A DNA stretch of 64,000 nt from Seminibacterium arietis (GCF_042675725.1 NZ_JBHTJN010000009.1:186001-250000), one strand, 5' to 3'. Positions 9,298 through 18,560 are shown, counted from the first letter of the stretch. The notes: a model not told the origin generated them from the letters alone. Translations and numbers: made by a program.

Positions 9298-10185
9298 CTA
9301 TTTTTTCCGTTTTGCCCTCGGATGTGCTAAATCATAAACTTTAGCTAGATGTTGAAAGTCTAAATGAGTGTATATTTGAGTAGTTGAAAGGTTACTATGC
9401 CCTAATAACTCTTGTACCGCTCTAAGATCGGAGCTATTTTCTAACATATGTGTAGCAAAGGAGTGCCGTAATTTATGTGGATTAAGATGAGAGTTTAGTC
9501 CTTGTCGAACACCCCATACTTCTAAGCGTTTTTGAATACTACGAGCAGCCATTCGATTACCTAGCTGACTCACAAACAAAGCTTCATCTTTTGGATTAAA
9601 TAACAAACGAACTTTCAACCATTGCTGAATAGCCTGTGATGCATATCGTCCAAAAGGTACAACTCGTTCTTTATTTCCTTTACCTAAAACCCTTAGCTCA
9701 CGACTACGAAAATTTAAGCTGTTAATATTTAGCCCTTGTAGTTCTGATAATCGCAAGCCCGAACTATAAAACAATTCCATTATTGCTTTGTCTCGTAAAT
9801 CAATAGGTTCTTTGCTATCGTTAGCAAGCAATAATTGCACCTGTTCAATGTCCATATTTTTAGGTAAACGTTTTTGTTGTTTAGGAGGAGAAATTCCTAC
9901 CGCAGGATTCACTTTTAGCTCACCTTGCTGAACTAAATAGCTCAAGAATCGTCTCAGTGCAGATAGTCGCAATGCTAAACTTTTCTCGTGCAGCCCCTCT
10001 TTACTACTTTCTGCTAATAAAAAACGTACTGTACTTGGTGTTATTCCCTGCCAATTAGAAATGCCATTTCGCTGAAAAATCAAACAAATCTTATCCAATT
10101 GGTGCTGATAATTAAGCAATGTATATGGGCTGACCTGTCGCTCAATTTTTAAATAATCCCAATACTTTTGTAACCATGATTGCAT
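9298..10185 (-). CDS. xerC: Site-specific tyrosine recombinase XerC
   Basis: XerC with XerD resolves chromosome dimers at dif. The N-terminal SAM-like core-binding domain is followed by the catalytic domain holding the tyrosine-recombinase residues: Arg in SSGLRLSELQ, HKLRHSFATHML, LGHSNLS and the nucleophile Tyr in TTQIYTHLD. At 295 aa it matches XerC rather than an integrase, and no phage or att site lies near. The ATG at 10185 is preferred to the GTG at 10191 because AGGAG lies five bases upstream of it. Confidence 0.93.
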   Translation of the reverse strand: MQSWLQKYWDYLKIERQVSPYTLLNYQHQLDKICLIFQRNGISNWQGITPSTVRFLLAESSKEGLHEKSLALRLSALRRFLSYLVQQGELKVNPAVGISPPKQQKRLPKNMDIEQVQLLLANDSKEPIDLRDKAIMELFYSSGLRLSELQGLNINSLNFRSRELRVLGKGNKERVVPFGRYASQAIQQWLKVRLLFNPKDEALFVSQLGNRMAARSIQKRLEVWGVRQGLNSHLNPHKLRHSFATHMLENSSDLRAVQELLGHSNLSTTQIYTHLDFQHLAKVYDLAHPRAKRKK

Positions 10186-10221
10186 AAACACTCCTAAAAG
10201 TGCGGTAAGTTTTAGTAAAAT

Positions 10222-11046
10222 TTATAATTTGATTACACCATCATAAACATGAGTTGCTTCACCTGTCATAAACAATGGATGTCCTATACCCTGCCATTCA
10301 ATCCACAGGCTACCACCTGATAAATCCACCTGCACTTTAGAATCCAACATATTCTGCATAATACCAACAGCTACAGCTGCACAAGCACCGCTACCACAGG
10401 CTTTCGTTTCACCTACCCCTCGCTCATACACTCGCAATTTAATATGTCCACGATTAAGTACTTGCATAAATCCTACATTGACTTTATCTGGAAAACGCTC
10501 ATGTTGCTCTAAAAGTGGACCTAATTCTGCCACATTCGCTGTATTCGTATCATCTACTTGCACTACACAATGAGGATTTCCCATTGATACCGCTCCACAA
10601 AGTACAGTTTGTATTGGTGTACGTAAAATATAATTTTTTTCAAATTTATTAGCAGAAAAAGGAATTTTTGCAGGCTCCCAAATTGGTTCTCCCATGTTGA
10701 CACGAACCATACTATCATCTTGCACAGTTAAAATCATTTTCCCTTTTGCAGTACTTACTGCAATATTTTTCTTATTAGTTAATCCTTTTAATGTAACAAA
10801 ACGAGCAAAACATCTTGCACCATTACCACATTGTGCTACCTCACTACCGTCAGCATTGAAAATTCGATAATGAAAATCCAATTCAGGATCATAAGGAGGC
10901 TCAACTACAAGAAGTTGGTCAAAACCAATACCATAATGGCGATCTGATAGTTTCTTAATAACTTCTGTAGGAAAATAAACATTTTGCGTTATTGCGTCAA
11001 CTACCACAAAATCATTTCCTAAACCGTGCATTTTTGAAAATTGCAT
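10222..11046 (-). CDS. dapF: Diaminopimelate epimerase
   Basis: DapF interconverts LL- and meso-diaminopimelate, for lysine and peptidoglycan synthesis. The two catalytic cysteines sit in VAQCGNGARCFARF (near residue 73) and ETKACGSGACAAV (near 218). The 274 aa length is normal and it starts MQFSKMHGLGNDFVVVD. It is upstream of xerC on the same strand, 37 nt apart with an uptake signal between them, a pairing seen in many gammaproteobacteria. Confidence 0.98.
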   Translation of the reverse strand: MQFSKMHGLGNDFVVVDAITQNVYFPTEVIKKLSDRHYGIGFDQLLVVEPPYDPELDFHYRIFNADGSEVAQCGNGARCFARFVTLKGLTNKKNIAVSTAKGKMILTVQDDSMVRVNMGEPIWEPAKIPFSANKFEKNYILRTPIQTVLCGAVSMGNPHCVVQVDDTNTANVAELGPLLEQHERFPDKVNVGFMQVLNRGHIKLRVYERGVGETKACGSGACAAVAVGIMQNMLDSKVQVDLSGGSLWIEWQGIGHPLFMTGEATHVYDGVIKL

Positions 11047-11178
11047 TCTTTATCCTTAAAAACATCTAATAACTAAATTAAAAAGATTATATCAATAAAT
11101 TAAGTAGGAAAAGAATTATAAAATGTTTTACTAATACTACAGCATGAAATACTTTATATTGTTCAAATTAAGATAAAA

Positions 11179-11469
11179 TTATAATGCAAGTTGAGGGTAG
11201 TATTGTTCTGTTAGTTTAACAAATTTAGCCATAGAAATAGATTGCACTTGTGGGCAAAACTGCTTTATTAATTTTTGTAGATGACGAGCAGCAATATCCT
11301 GCTCTAAAACATAGCAATTACATTTTACTTGAGTAAATAATTGAGGGTATTTCAGTGCTAATAATACTCCATCTTGCCATAATACAACGCAGTCTTGTTC
11401 AAATAAGAATGAAAAATAATTCTCTAGTGTGGAAAGAGGGTAATCACTTTGAGAAAAGCAATAAAGCAT
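11179..11469 (-). CDS. tusB: Sulfur relay protein TusB
   Basis: TusB (DsrH family) forms the TusBCD complex, which passes sulfur from TusA to TusE for 2-thiolation of tRNA wobble uridine. This 96 aa protein is assigned mainly from its size, the MLYCFSQSDYPL start and its place after tusD and tusC; the family is weakly conserved. Eleven bases separate it from tusC. Confidence 0.88.
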   Translation of the reverse strand: MLYCFSQSDYPLSTLENYFSFLFEQDCVVLWQDGVLLALKYPQLFTQVKCNCYVLEQDIAARHLQKLIKQFCPQVQSISMAKFVKLTEQYYPQLAL

Positions 11470-11480
11470 AATTGCTCCTA

Positions 11481-11843
11481 TTAAAACGTAATAATTTTTT
11501 TAGCTTTTTGCAATTTATCTACTAGTAAAGTGCGGTTTATTTGATGACAAGAAATAATCAAATCTTGTTCACTTAGCTCAAATTGTTGCAAAGACTGTTC
11601 ACAAATATAGCGTTGTTCAATATCACACAAATCCAATAACTTAAACATATTACTAAAATTTTTCTGCAAAATAAGTTCAGGTTTTTGATCTGACAGTAAA
11701 TTTAGCACTCCATCATCTATAAAAAAGACTGCGAGTTCATTTTCATTACAAAATGCCGTTGCCGCTAACAAAGCATCCATTCCTTCTCGACTTATCGCAC
11801 TTCCATTAGGAGGGCGACGAAAAACAAATGCAAATTTAATCAT
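11481..11843 (-). CDS. tusC: Sulfur relay protein TusC
   Basis: TusC (DsrF family) is the middle subunit of the TusBCD sulfur-transfer complex in tRNA 2-thiouridine synthesis. At 120 aa it has the family start KFAFVFRRPPNGSAISREGMDALLA and the VFFIDDGV segment. Its ATG overlaps the tusD TGA (ATGA), implying coupled translation. An uptake signal lies in its 3' third. Confidence 0.93.
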   Translation of the reverse strand: MIKFAFVFRRPPNGSAISREGMDALLAATAFCNENELAVFFIDDGVLNLLSDQKPELILQKNFSNMFKLLDLCDIEQRYICEQSLQQFELSEQDLIISCHQINRTLLVDKLQKAKKIITF

Positions 11844-12220
11844 AATGTTATTAACCTATCAGCTTCTAACACTGCTTTAGTAAATTCCCCCAATCCTGCC
11901 AATACAAATCCTTCGGCTAAATTATTATGCTGCAATAAACGTGCCGTTTGATTATCTACTACTCCACGTCGTTGTGCCGCTGAAATACACAAATGTAATG
12001 GAATATTATATTGACGACTAAAATTCAACCATGCTTTTTGTAGATCAAACTCATCATTTGCAGGATTAATATAAGCATTACCATTTGTTACGCCAGCTTG
12101 AAAAAAGAAAACTTGAACAATATGATGATGTTGCTTAATTAAGGCTTGTGCAAACTGATACGCTAAAAACGCACCCTGTGAACCATAAACAGGATGATTC
12201 ACTGCTATCACGTAACGCAT
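11840..12220 (-). CDS. tusD: Sulfurtransferase TusD
   Basis: TusD (DsrE family) carries the active cysteine of the TusBCD complex. In this 126 aa protein the expected Cys lies in HLCISAAQRRGV near residue 78, the persulfide carrier position in E. coli TusD. The start MRYVIAVNHPVYGSQGAFLAYQ also matches. Its ATG shares a base with the stop of the upstream yheO-like gene, so yheO-tusDCB is one operon. Confidence 0.95.
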   Translation of the reverse strand: MRYVIAVNHPVYGSQGAFLAYQFAQALIKQHHHIVQVFFFQAGVTNGNAYINPANDEFDLQKAWLNFSRQYNIPLHLCISAAQRRGVVDNQTARLLQHNNLAEGFVLAGLGEFTKAVLEADRLITL

Positions 12221-12894
12221 TATTTATCCTCTAATTGTTCTTGCTTAATTTGGCGAATGTATAAATAAACTGTATGACGAGAAATATCCAACCGCTCTGC
12301 CACAGAATTTATCGCATCTTTAATATCAAAAATACCTTTTTCATACAAAGAAATAACAATTTGACGATTTTTATTATGATTAGAAACTAAGCGATCTGCT
12401 GTAACTTCTTCTATCGTTTGTTCAACTGTTTGAGAAACTAAGTCTTCTACTGAACTTGCGAAATTAACTATAGGTTCATCATTTTGTTCACCTGTTGTTG
12501 GCATTAATGCTTGCAAAAAACGTGATACAGGTACATCTAAATTAATGTTAATACAAAGTAATCCAATAATACGATTGGTTTTATTACGAATTGCAATAGT
12601 GACAGACTTCATTAATCCATTACTTTTAGCTCTTGTAAAATAAGGCTTAGACACACTTTCAGTCTGCATACGATGTAAGGATTTCAATGCAAAATCTGTA
12701 ATAGGTGATCCTACTTTCCGATTAGTATTGTGTCCATTTGCAATACAAATAGCCGAATGTTTTAAGTCTTCTAATGAATGTAGTACAATTTCACAGTGTT
12801 CGCCAATTAACGCACTGACGCCTTCTACAACCGCAATATAGGAATTGAGGATAGCCCGATCTTCATCACTAAAAGGTCTTCTATCGCTTAGCAT
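12220..12894 (-). CDS. YheO-like PAS/HTH transcriptional regulator
   Basis: Putative DNA-binding regulator of the YheO family. An N-terminal YheO PAS-like domain (about residues 15-130) is followed by a C-terminal helix-turn-helix with RLDISRHTVYLYIRQIK. Such proteins lie upstream of tusDCB in Haemophilus and E. coli; their target and ligand are unknown. The ATG at 12894 is taken as the start because GAGAG precedes it; an ATG at 12915 would add seven residues but has no ribosome-binding site. Confidence 0.85.
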   Translation of the reverse strand: MLSDRRPFSDEDRAILNSYIAVVEGVSALIGEHCEIVLHSLEDLKHSAICIANGHNTNRKVGSPITDFALKSLHRMQTESVSKPYFTRAKSNGLMKSVTIAIRNKTNRIIGLLCININLDVPVSRFLQALMPTTGEQNDEPIVNFASSVEDLVSQTVEQTIEEVTADRLVSNHNKNRQIVISLYEKGIFDIKDAINSVAERLDISRHTVYLYIRQIKQEQLEDK

Positions 12895-12975
12895 GATTTC
12901 ACTCTCACATGACATTTAAAATCTACCGCACTTCATATGAAACGCCAAAAGTGCGGTTCTTTTCTACTATTATTT

Positions 12976-13677
12976 TTAATTTTTCTCAGCTGTAACATCT
13001 AATACTTCGATGTGGAAATATAACATTGCGTTTGGTGGAATTGGACCAGCACCTTGCTCACCATAAGCTAATTCAGATGGGATAGCTAACTCTATTTCAC
13101 CACCCTTTTTAAGCAATTGAAGACCTTCCGTCCAACCTTTAATTACTTGATCTAATTTAAACTCTGCGGGTGTTCCACGCTCTGTTGAACTATCAAATAC
13201 AGTGCCATCTGCTAATTTTCCTGTATAGTGGACTTTCACCATATCACTTGGTTTGATCAAATCACCTTTACCTAATTTCGCAATTCGATACATCAATCCT
13301 GATTTAGTTTTCTTAGCACCTTCTTTTTTCATAAATTCTGTTGTGAATTTTTCATTTTCAGCTTTAACTTTAATTTGTCTAGCCTCATCTAATTTATCAC
13401 CTATGGCTTGCAAATGTTTTTGAATATCCACATCAGTTAATACTACTTTACCTTCTAATGCATCTTTTACACCTTCTAAGATACGAGCATTATCATAATG
13501 AATAATATCCTTTTGATCATCAATCATTTTTTTCAAAAATTGCTGACCTGTAGCGTATCCTATCACATAGGAAGAGTCGGCATTGAACTTAGTCTCTAGT
13601 TGATTTGCAAAAACATGAGCAGAAACAACCGCACTTACCACTAAACTAAGAAACGATAATTTTTTTATTTTTAGCAT
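12976..13677 (-). CDS. fkpA: FKBP-type peptidyl-prolyl isomerase FkpA
   Basis: Periplasmic prolyl isomerase and chaperone. A signal peptide (KIKKLSFLSLVVSAVVSAHVFA, residues 3-24) is followed by an N-terminal helical dimerisation domain to about 115. The FKBP domain has VKVHYTGKLADGTVFDSS and the C-terminal GPIPPNAMLYFHIEVLDV. At 233 aa it is close to E. coli FkpA in design. It is divergent from slyX, as in related genomes. Confidence 0.93.
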   Translation of the reverse strand: MLKIKKLSFLSLVVSAVVSAHVFANQLETKFNADSSYVIGYATGQQFLKKMIDDQKDIIHYDNARILEGVKDALEGKVVLTDVDIQKHLQAIGDKLDEARQIKVKAENEKFTTEFMKKEGAKKTKSGLMYRIAKLGKGDLIKPSDMVKVHYTGKLADGTVFDSSTERGTPAEFKLDQVIKGWTEGLQLLKKGGEIELAIPSELAYGEQGAGPIPPNAMLYFHIEVLDVTAEKN

Positions 13678-13762
13678 AATTAATCCTTTATAATAAGCGT
13701 TAAATTCATCAGATAGGTTAAATTGTATTGAAGAAATTCACAACCTTTTTTAAGGATTATAT

Positions 13763-13984
13763 ATGCAAATTCAACAAAATTTAGAAAAACGACTCGCAGA
13801 ATTGGAAATGAAAGCTATATTTCAGGAAAAACTAGTAGAAGAACTGAACCAAGCGTTAATTGATCAACAATTTCTTCTAAATAAAATGCAACGTCAATTA
13901 CGTTATTTAGCAGATAAATTAAAGGAAACTCCAACTTCAATGATCGCTAGTCAAGCTGAAGAAACACCGCCGCCTCATTACTAA
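13763..13984 (+). CDS. slyX: SlyX family protein
   Basis: A 73 aa coiled-coil protein of unknown function. The SlyX pattern is clear: RLAELEMKAIFQEKLVEELN, then an LxxQxxxLxxMQRQLRYL segment, and a proline-rich end TPPPHY. It is divergent from fkpA, an arrangement conserved in gammaproteobacteria. The ribosome-binding site AAGGATT is good. Confidence 0.93.
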   Translation: MQIQQNLEKRLAELEMKAIFQEKLVEELNQALIDQQFLLNKMQRQLRYLADKLKETPTSMIASQAEETPPPHY

Positions 13985-14013
13985 ATTTAATAACATGCTA
14001 AGCTAAAAAAAAC

Positions 14014-14038
14014 TAAGGGAGAAAATAATTCTCCCTTA
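14014..14038. terminator. Terminator between slyX and the prx-grx gene
   Basis: Inverted repeat TAAGGGAGAA / TTCTCCCTTA with a five-base loop between two convergent genes. A run of A on its left becomes a U-tract for the minus-strand peroxiredoxin transcript. Confidence 0.75.
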
Positions 14039-14053
14039 AATCAATACGAATAT

Positions 14054-14782
14054 TTATTCGGACAAATATTTTTCTAAGTCATCACTGCCACCAATGTATT
14101 CACCTCCAATAAATACTTGTGGAACACTGGTTTTACCAGTAATAGCTCGAATTGAAATAGTACTTGCATCACGTCCCAATACAATTTCCTCAAAGGAGTA
14201 TCCCTCTAGTTTCAGTAGAGCTTTTGCTTTTGCACAGTATGGGCAACCTGGTTTAGTAAAAATTGAAACTGAAGGTTTTGGTGTCCAATTCGGTTTCAAA
14301 TATTTAAGCATAGTATCTGCATCAGAAACTTTAAAAGGATCGCCTGGTTCATTTGGTTCAACAAACATTTTTTCAATTACACCATTTCTTACTAACATAG
14401 AGTAACGCCATGAACGTTTACCAAACCCAATATCTTCTTTACCTACTAGCATCCCCATGCCCGCAGTAAAATCACCATTACCATCTGGAATAACAATAAT
14501 ATTTTCAGCTTCCTGATCTGCTTTCCATGCATTCATAACGAAAGCATCATTGACAGACACACAAATAATATCGTCAACGCCTAATTTTTTGAATTCACAA
14601 GCAAGTTCATTATAACGAGGTAAGTGAGTTGATGAGCAGGTTGGGGTAAACGCTCCTGGTAATGAAAAAACTACAACTGTTTTATTATCAAACAATTCTG
14701 CTGTAGTAATATCAACCCATTGGTCATTTTGACGAGTATGGAATGTGACTGTCGGAATTTTTTTCCCTTCCATCGTTGCCAT
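14054..14782 (-). CDS. Peroxiredoxin-glutaredoxin hybrid (Prx5 type)
   Basis: Hybrid peroxidase that reduces hydrogen and alkyl peroxides with glutathione. The N-terminal peroxiredoxin 5 domain (about 1-165) has the peroxidatic Cys in PGAFTPTCSSTHLPRY near residue 49. The C-terminal glutaredoxin domain (about 168-242) has the CPYC redox site and TSVPQVFIGGEYIGG. At 242 aa it matches the characterised H. influenzae hybrid. It is divergent from oxyR, suggesting control by OxyR. Confidence 0.96.
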   Translation of the reverse strand: MATMEGKKIPTVTFHTRQNDQWVDITTAELFDNKTVVVFSLPGAFTPTCSSTHLPRYNELACEFKKLGVDDIICVSVNDAFVMNAWKADQEAENIIVIPDGNGDFTAGMGMLVGKEDIGFGKRSWRYSMLVRNGVIEKMFVEPNEPGDPFKVSDADTMLKYLKPNWTPKPSVSIFTKPGCPYCAKAKALLKLEGYSFEEIVLGRDASTISIRAITGKTSVPQVFIGGEYIGGSDDLEKYLSE

Positions 14783-14918
14783 AATATCCTCCTATGTTTA
14801 TTAGTAAATTTAAGTTTGCAATCTTTATATTTTAGTCCCAATTATGATATAGTCACAAACAATTAATGTCTATATTTTTAATTGATTTATTCTATAGTTT
14901 TTATAGTAAGAGGAAAAC

Positions 14919-15815
14919 ATGAATATCCGTGATTTAGAATATTTAGTCGCACTCGCTGAGCATAAACATTTTCGCAGAGCTGCTGATGCTTGCCATGTTA
15001 GCCAACCAACTTTAAGCGGTCAAATTCGTAAGTTAGAAGATGAATTAGGCATCATCTTACTAGAAAGAACAAGCCGCAAAGTATTATTCACTCAATCTGG
15101 ACTGTTATTAGTTGATCAAGCTAAAACAGTATTAAGAGAAGTAAAACTACTTAAAGAAATGGCGAGTAATCAAGGGAAAGAAATGACTGGACCGCTACAT
15201 GTTGGTGTCATTCCAACAATAGGACCTTATTTATTACCTTATGTTGTACCAACGCTAAAACAAGAATTTCCTGATTTAGAGCTATTCTTATATGAAGCAC
15301 AAACGCGTCAATTAGTTGATCAACTTGAAACAGGGCAATTAGATTGTGCGATCTTAGCATCAGTAGCAGAAACGGAAGCTTTTATTGAAGTTCCATTATT
15401 TAATGAAAAAATGATGCTAGCCGTGTCAGAAAATCATCCTTGGGCAGGCAAAGAATCGATAAAAATGGACACTTTAAAAGGTTGTGAGATGTTAATGCTT
15501 GATGACGGTCACTGTTTAAGAGGGCAAACTTTAGGATACTGTTTCACAGCTGGAGCAAAAGAAAATCAACATTTTCAGGCTACTAGCTTAGAAACTTTAC
15601 GAAATATGGTGGCAGCTAATGCGGGCATGACATTAATGCCTGAACTTGCTGTATTAAACGAGGGAGCTAGAACAGGAGTAAAATATATTCTTTGTTTTAA
15701 TCCAGAACCATCTCGTACAATTGTACTCATCTATCGACCTGGTTCACCCCTTAGAAATCGATATGAAAGAGTTGCAACTGCAATAAGTCAAGCAATTAAA
15801 TCTATTCTTAGTTAA
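14919..15815 (+). CDS. oxyR: Hydrogen peroxide sensor OxyR
   Basis: LysR-family activator of oxidative stress genes. The N-terminal winged HTH has HFRRAADACHVSQPTLSGQI. The C-terminal domain has the redox pair spaced as in E. coli (Cys199/Cys208): DDGHCLRGQTLGYCFTAG. At 298 aa it is slightly short of E. coli OxyR (305). It is divergent from the prx-grx gene; the 136-base gap contains ATAG and CTAT half-sites that could belong to an OxyR site, though the spacing is not clean. Confidence 0.96.
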   Translation: MNIRDLEYLVALAEHKHFRRAADACHVSQPTLSGQIRKLEDELGIILLERTSRKVLFTQSGLLLVDQAKTVLREVKLLKEMASNQGKEMTGPLHVGVIPTIGPYLLPYVVPTLKQEFPDLELFLYEAQTRQLVDQLETGQLDCAILASVAETEAFIEVPLFNEKMMLAVSENHPWAGKESIKMDTLKGCEMLMLDDGHCLRGQTLGYCFTAGAKENQHFQATSLETLRNMVAANAGMTLMPELAVLNEGARTGVKYILCFNPEPSRTIVLIYRPGSPLRNRYERVATAISQAIKSILS

Positions 15816-15829
15816 TTTTGAGATTAAAT

Positions 15830-16450
15830 ATGGCAGGCATTCGAGCAATTCAAAAGGAAAATACTCGCAGAGCATTGGTTCAAGCTGCATTTAACCAACT
15901 AAGTGCGGAAAAAAGCTTTTCTAATTTAAGTCTAAGAGAAGTAGCAAGAGAAGCTGGCATAGCACCGACGTCATTTTACCGTCATTTCCGAGACATGGAC
16001 GAACTCGGTTTAGAAATGGTAGATGAAGCAGGATTAATTTTACGTCAATTGATGCGACAAGCTCGCAAACGAACAGAAAATGGTGGCAGTGTCATTGTGA
16101 TTTCTGTAGAAACATTTTTTGAATTTATTAGTAATAATTCAAATGTTTTCCGCTTGCTATTAAGAGAAGGCTCGGGTACATCTCAAACTTTCCGTACCGC
16201 AGCCGCAAGAGAAGTTAAGCATTTTATTGATGAACTTGCGGAATATATTGCTTATCGCCACAATTATCCTCAACATATTGCTTATACTCAAGCAGAAGGA
16301 GTAGTGACTATTGTATTTACCGCAGGTGGGAACGCTCTTGATATGAATAAAGAAGAACGCAACCAGTTGAAAGAGCGAGTTATTTTACAATTAAGAATGT
16401 TAGCTAAAGGGGCTGATTACGCTGTACAAAAAGAAAAAACGAAACACTGA
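15830..16450 (+). CDS. fabR: Fatty acid biosynthesis repressor FabR
   Basis: TetR-family repressor that senses the unsaturated to saturated acyl balance and represses fabA/fabB. The HTH reads LSLREVAREAGIAPTSFYRHF near residues 33-53. About 206 aa from ATG 15830; a TTG at 15818 would add four residues and is less likely. It starts 15 nt after oxyR, the oxyR-fabR order known in enterobacteria and Haemophilus, and is probably cotranscribed with it. Confidence 0.93.
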   Translation: MAGIRAIQKENTRRALVQAAFNQLSAEKSFSNLSLREVAREAGIAPTSFYRHFRDMDELGLEMVDEAGLILRQLMRQARKRTENGGSVIVISVETFFEFISNNSNVFRLLLREGSGTSQTFRTAAAREVKHFIDELAEYIAYRHNYPQHIAYTQAEGVVTIVFTAGGNALDMNKEERNQLKERVILQLRMLAKGADYAVQKEKTKH

Positions 16451-16456
16451 TCTAAA

Positions 16457-16496
16457 AAGTGCGGTCTTTTTTTGATTTAAAATTAATACCGCACTT
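16457..16496. repeat. Inverted pair of DNA uptake signals, likely terminator
   Basis: AAGTGCGGT at 16457-16465 faces ACCGCACTT at 16488-16496 between convergent fabR and rluE, able to form a 9-bp stem with a 22-base loop. The second copy codes for the last residues of RluE (EVR). Inverted uptake-signal pairs acting as terminators are a known habit of Pasteurellaceae. About 45 single copies are scattered through the window. Confidence 0.8.
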
Positions 16497-17142
16497 CTAA
16501 TCCCAGCTGCTTGTAAAGCAACAATAATTCATTTCTATTTAGTTCTCGATAACTACCAACGGGGAGATTTTGCACTGTAAAATTACCAATTTTCCAACGT
16601 ACTAGACGCAACGTAGGATAACCAATGTGTGCTGTCATTCTGCGAACTTGACGATTACGACCTTCATTAATCGAAATTTCCAACCAACTAGTAGGTACCG
16701 TTTTACGTTCACGAATAGGTGGGTTACGTTGCCATAAATTTTTAGGTTCAGAAATTAACCGCACTTTAGCGGGTTTTGTTAGACCGTCGTTTAACTCAAC
16801 GCCTTTTCGCAATAAATCTAATTTTTCCTCTGATGGCGTACCTTCTACTTGTACTAAATAAGTTTTTACTGTTTTATACTTCGGATTTGAAAGCATGTGC
16901 TGAATTTTTCCATTGTTAGTCAACAATAATAAACCTTCGCTATCTCGATCCAAACGACCAGCTGAGTAAATATTAGGCAACGAAATAAAATCTTTCAACG
17001 TAGTGCGGTTATTTTCATCTGTAAATTGAGTTAACACATCAAAAGGTTTATTAAATAAAATTACCTGCGTCTGTGCAAAATTTAAAGATGCTTTTTGCAA
17101 TTTCATTTTTTTTATCGTATTTTTTCTCTTTAAATTTAACAT
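16483..17142 (-). CDS. rluE: 23S rRNA pseudouridine(2457) synthase RluE
   Basis: Converts U2457 of 23S rRNA to pseudouridine. It belongs to the RsuA/RluE family without an S4 domain. Catalytic motif AGRLDRDSEGLLLLTN contains the active Asp; also seen are PPIRERKTVPTSWLEI and GRNRQVRRMTAHIG, very close to E. coli RluE. The start is uncertain: TTG 17163, ATG 17142 and ATG 17106 are all in frame with no good ribosome-binding site. The core begins at VILFNKPFDVL. Confidence 0.93.
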   Translation of the reverse strand: MLNLKRKNTIKKMKLQKASLNFAQTQVILFNKPFDVLTQFTDENNRTTLKDFISLPNIYSAGRLDRDSEGLLLLTNNGKIQHMLSNPKYKTVKTYLVQVEGTPSEEKLDLLRKGVELNDGLTKPAKVRLISEPKNLWQRNPPIRERKTVPTSWLEISINEGRNRQVRRMTAHIGYPTLRLVRWKIGNFTVQNLPVGSYRELNRNELLLLYKQLGLEVRY

Positions 17143-17267
17143 TTTTTTAATGTCTTCTTGCAAGAATTTTTTAGTTGATATATGTTACCTAGTATAAATT
17201 AATTTCATTTAAAAAATAACGCTGTTATCTATACTAACACAACAGTTAATCACAGGGGAAATTCCTT

Positions 17268-18527
17268 ATGCAAGCATTTCAATCAAAAGTCGTTGTACCA
17301 AAAGGCAATAAAATTCAATTAGATAGTAAAGGTTCACTAATTGTCCCAGACAATCCTATCATTCCTTTTATTGAGGGTGATGGTATTGGTATTGATGTAA
17401 CGCCCGCAATGAGATTTGTCATTGATGCAGCAGTAGAAAAAGCCTATAAAGGACAACGTAAAATTGAATGGATGGAAATTTATGCAGGGAGTAAAGCGAA
17501 TCAAATATATGGTAAGAACACGTGGTTACCAGCTGAAACGTTAGACTTTATCCGTGAATATCATGTTGCAATTAAAGGACCATTAATGACACCTGTCGGC
17601 GGTGGAATTCGCTCCTTAAATGTCGCAATGCGTCAAAGTTTAGATCTGTACAATTGCTTGCGTCCAATTCGTTATTATCAAGGCACACCAAGCCCTGTAA
17701 AGCATCCTGAGCTAGTGAATATGGTTATTTTTCGTGAAAATTCCGAAGATATTTATGCAGGTGTAGAATGGAAAGCGGGATCAACTGAGGCTGATAAAGT
17801 AATCAAGTTCTTACAAACAGAGATGGGCGTAACCAAAATTCGCTTTCCACAAGACTGCGGCATTGGAATCAAACCAGTATCTAAACAAGGGACTCAACGT
17901 TTAGTACGAGCTGCTTTACAATATGTAATAGATAATGACCGCACTTCACTTACCCTCGTACATAAGGGTAATATTATGAAATTTACTGAAGGTGCATTTA
18001 AAGAATGGGGTTACGACGTTGCAAAAGAATTTGGTGCGGAATTGTTTGATAACGGTCCATGGCATAAGTTAAAAAATCCAAAAACAGGACGTGAAATTAT
18101 CATTAAAGACTGCATTGCGGATGCATTTTTACAAGAGGTATTACTGCATCCAACTGATTATGATGTAATCGCAACTTTAAACTTAAATGGCGATTATATT
18201 TCTGACGCACTAGCCGCTCAGGTCGGTGGAATTGGTATTTCTCCAGGTGCAAATATCGGTTTTGATGCTGCAATTTTTGAAGCGACCCATGGCACCGCAC
18301 CTAAAATTGCTGGACAGGATAAAGGTAATCCAGGCTCATTGATATTAAGTGGAGAAATGATGTTACGCCATCTTGGTTGGATAGAGGCAGCTGATTTAGT
18401 AGTGAAAGCAGTATCACAAACTATCGCTAATAAAACAGTCACTTTTGACTTTGCAGAAATGTTAAAAGACGCAAAATTGCGTTCAACTACTGAATTCGCT
18501 CGTGATATTGTCGCTAATATGGAATAG
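17268..18527 (+). CDS. icd: Isocitrate dehydrogenase
   Basis: Oxidatively decarboxylates isocitrate to 2-oxoglutarate in the TCA cycle. The 419 aa sequence is collinear with E. coli Icd: GDGIGIDVTPAM, the substrate loop GGGIRSLNVAMRQ with the regulatory Ser, and VHKGNIMKFTEGAF. Cofactor-pocket residues differ. Against E. coli K344, Y345, V351, Y391 and R395 this protein has K, I, G, F and E (HGTAPKIAGQDKGNPG and KTVTFDFAEML), so NADP preference is doubtful. The ribosome-binding site AGGGGAA is strong. Its presence argues against H. influenzae. Confidence 0.95.
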   Translation: MQAFQSKVVVPKGNKIQLDSKGSLIVPDNPIIPFIEGDGIGIDVTPAMRFVIDAAVEKAYKGQRKIEWMEIYAGSKANQIYGKNTWLPAETLDFIREYHVAIKGPLMTPVGGGIRSLNVAMRQSLDLYNCLRPIRYYQGTPSPVKHPELVNMVIFRENSEDIYAGVEWKAGSTEADKVIKFLQTEMGVTKIRFPQDCGIGIKPVSKQGTQRLVRAALQYVIDNDRTSLTLVHKGNIMKFTEGAFKEWGYDVAKEFGAELFDNGPWHKLKNPKTGREIIIKDCIADAFLQEVLLHPTDYDVIATLNLNGDYISDALAAQVGGIGISPGANIGFDAAIFEATHGTAPKIAGQDKGNPGSLILSGEMMLRHLGWIEAADLVVKAVSQTIANKTVTFDFAEMLKDAKLRSTTEFARDIVANME

Positions 18528-18560
18528 ACATCAGTTGTGATTTCCCTCTGATAACGAAAA

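Noticed and set aside
9298..10185. Phage or integron integrase
   Set aside because: Sequence and length fit housekeeping XerC, it neighbours dapF as in other gammaproteobacteria, and no att site or phage genes are near.
14783..14918. Defined OxyR binding site
   Set aside because: ATAG and CTAT half sites are present between prx-grx and oxyR, but their spacing does not match the consensus well enough to claim a site.
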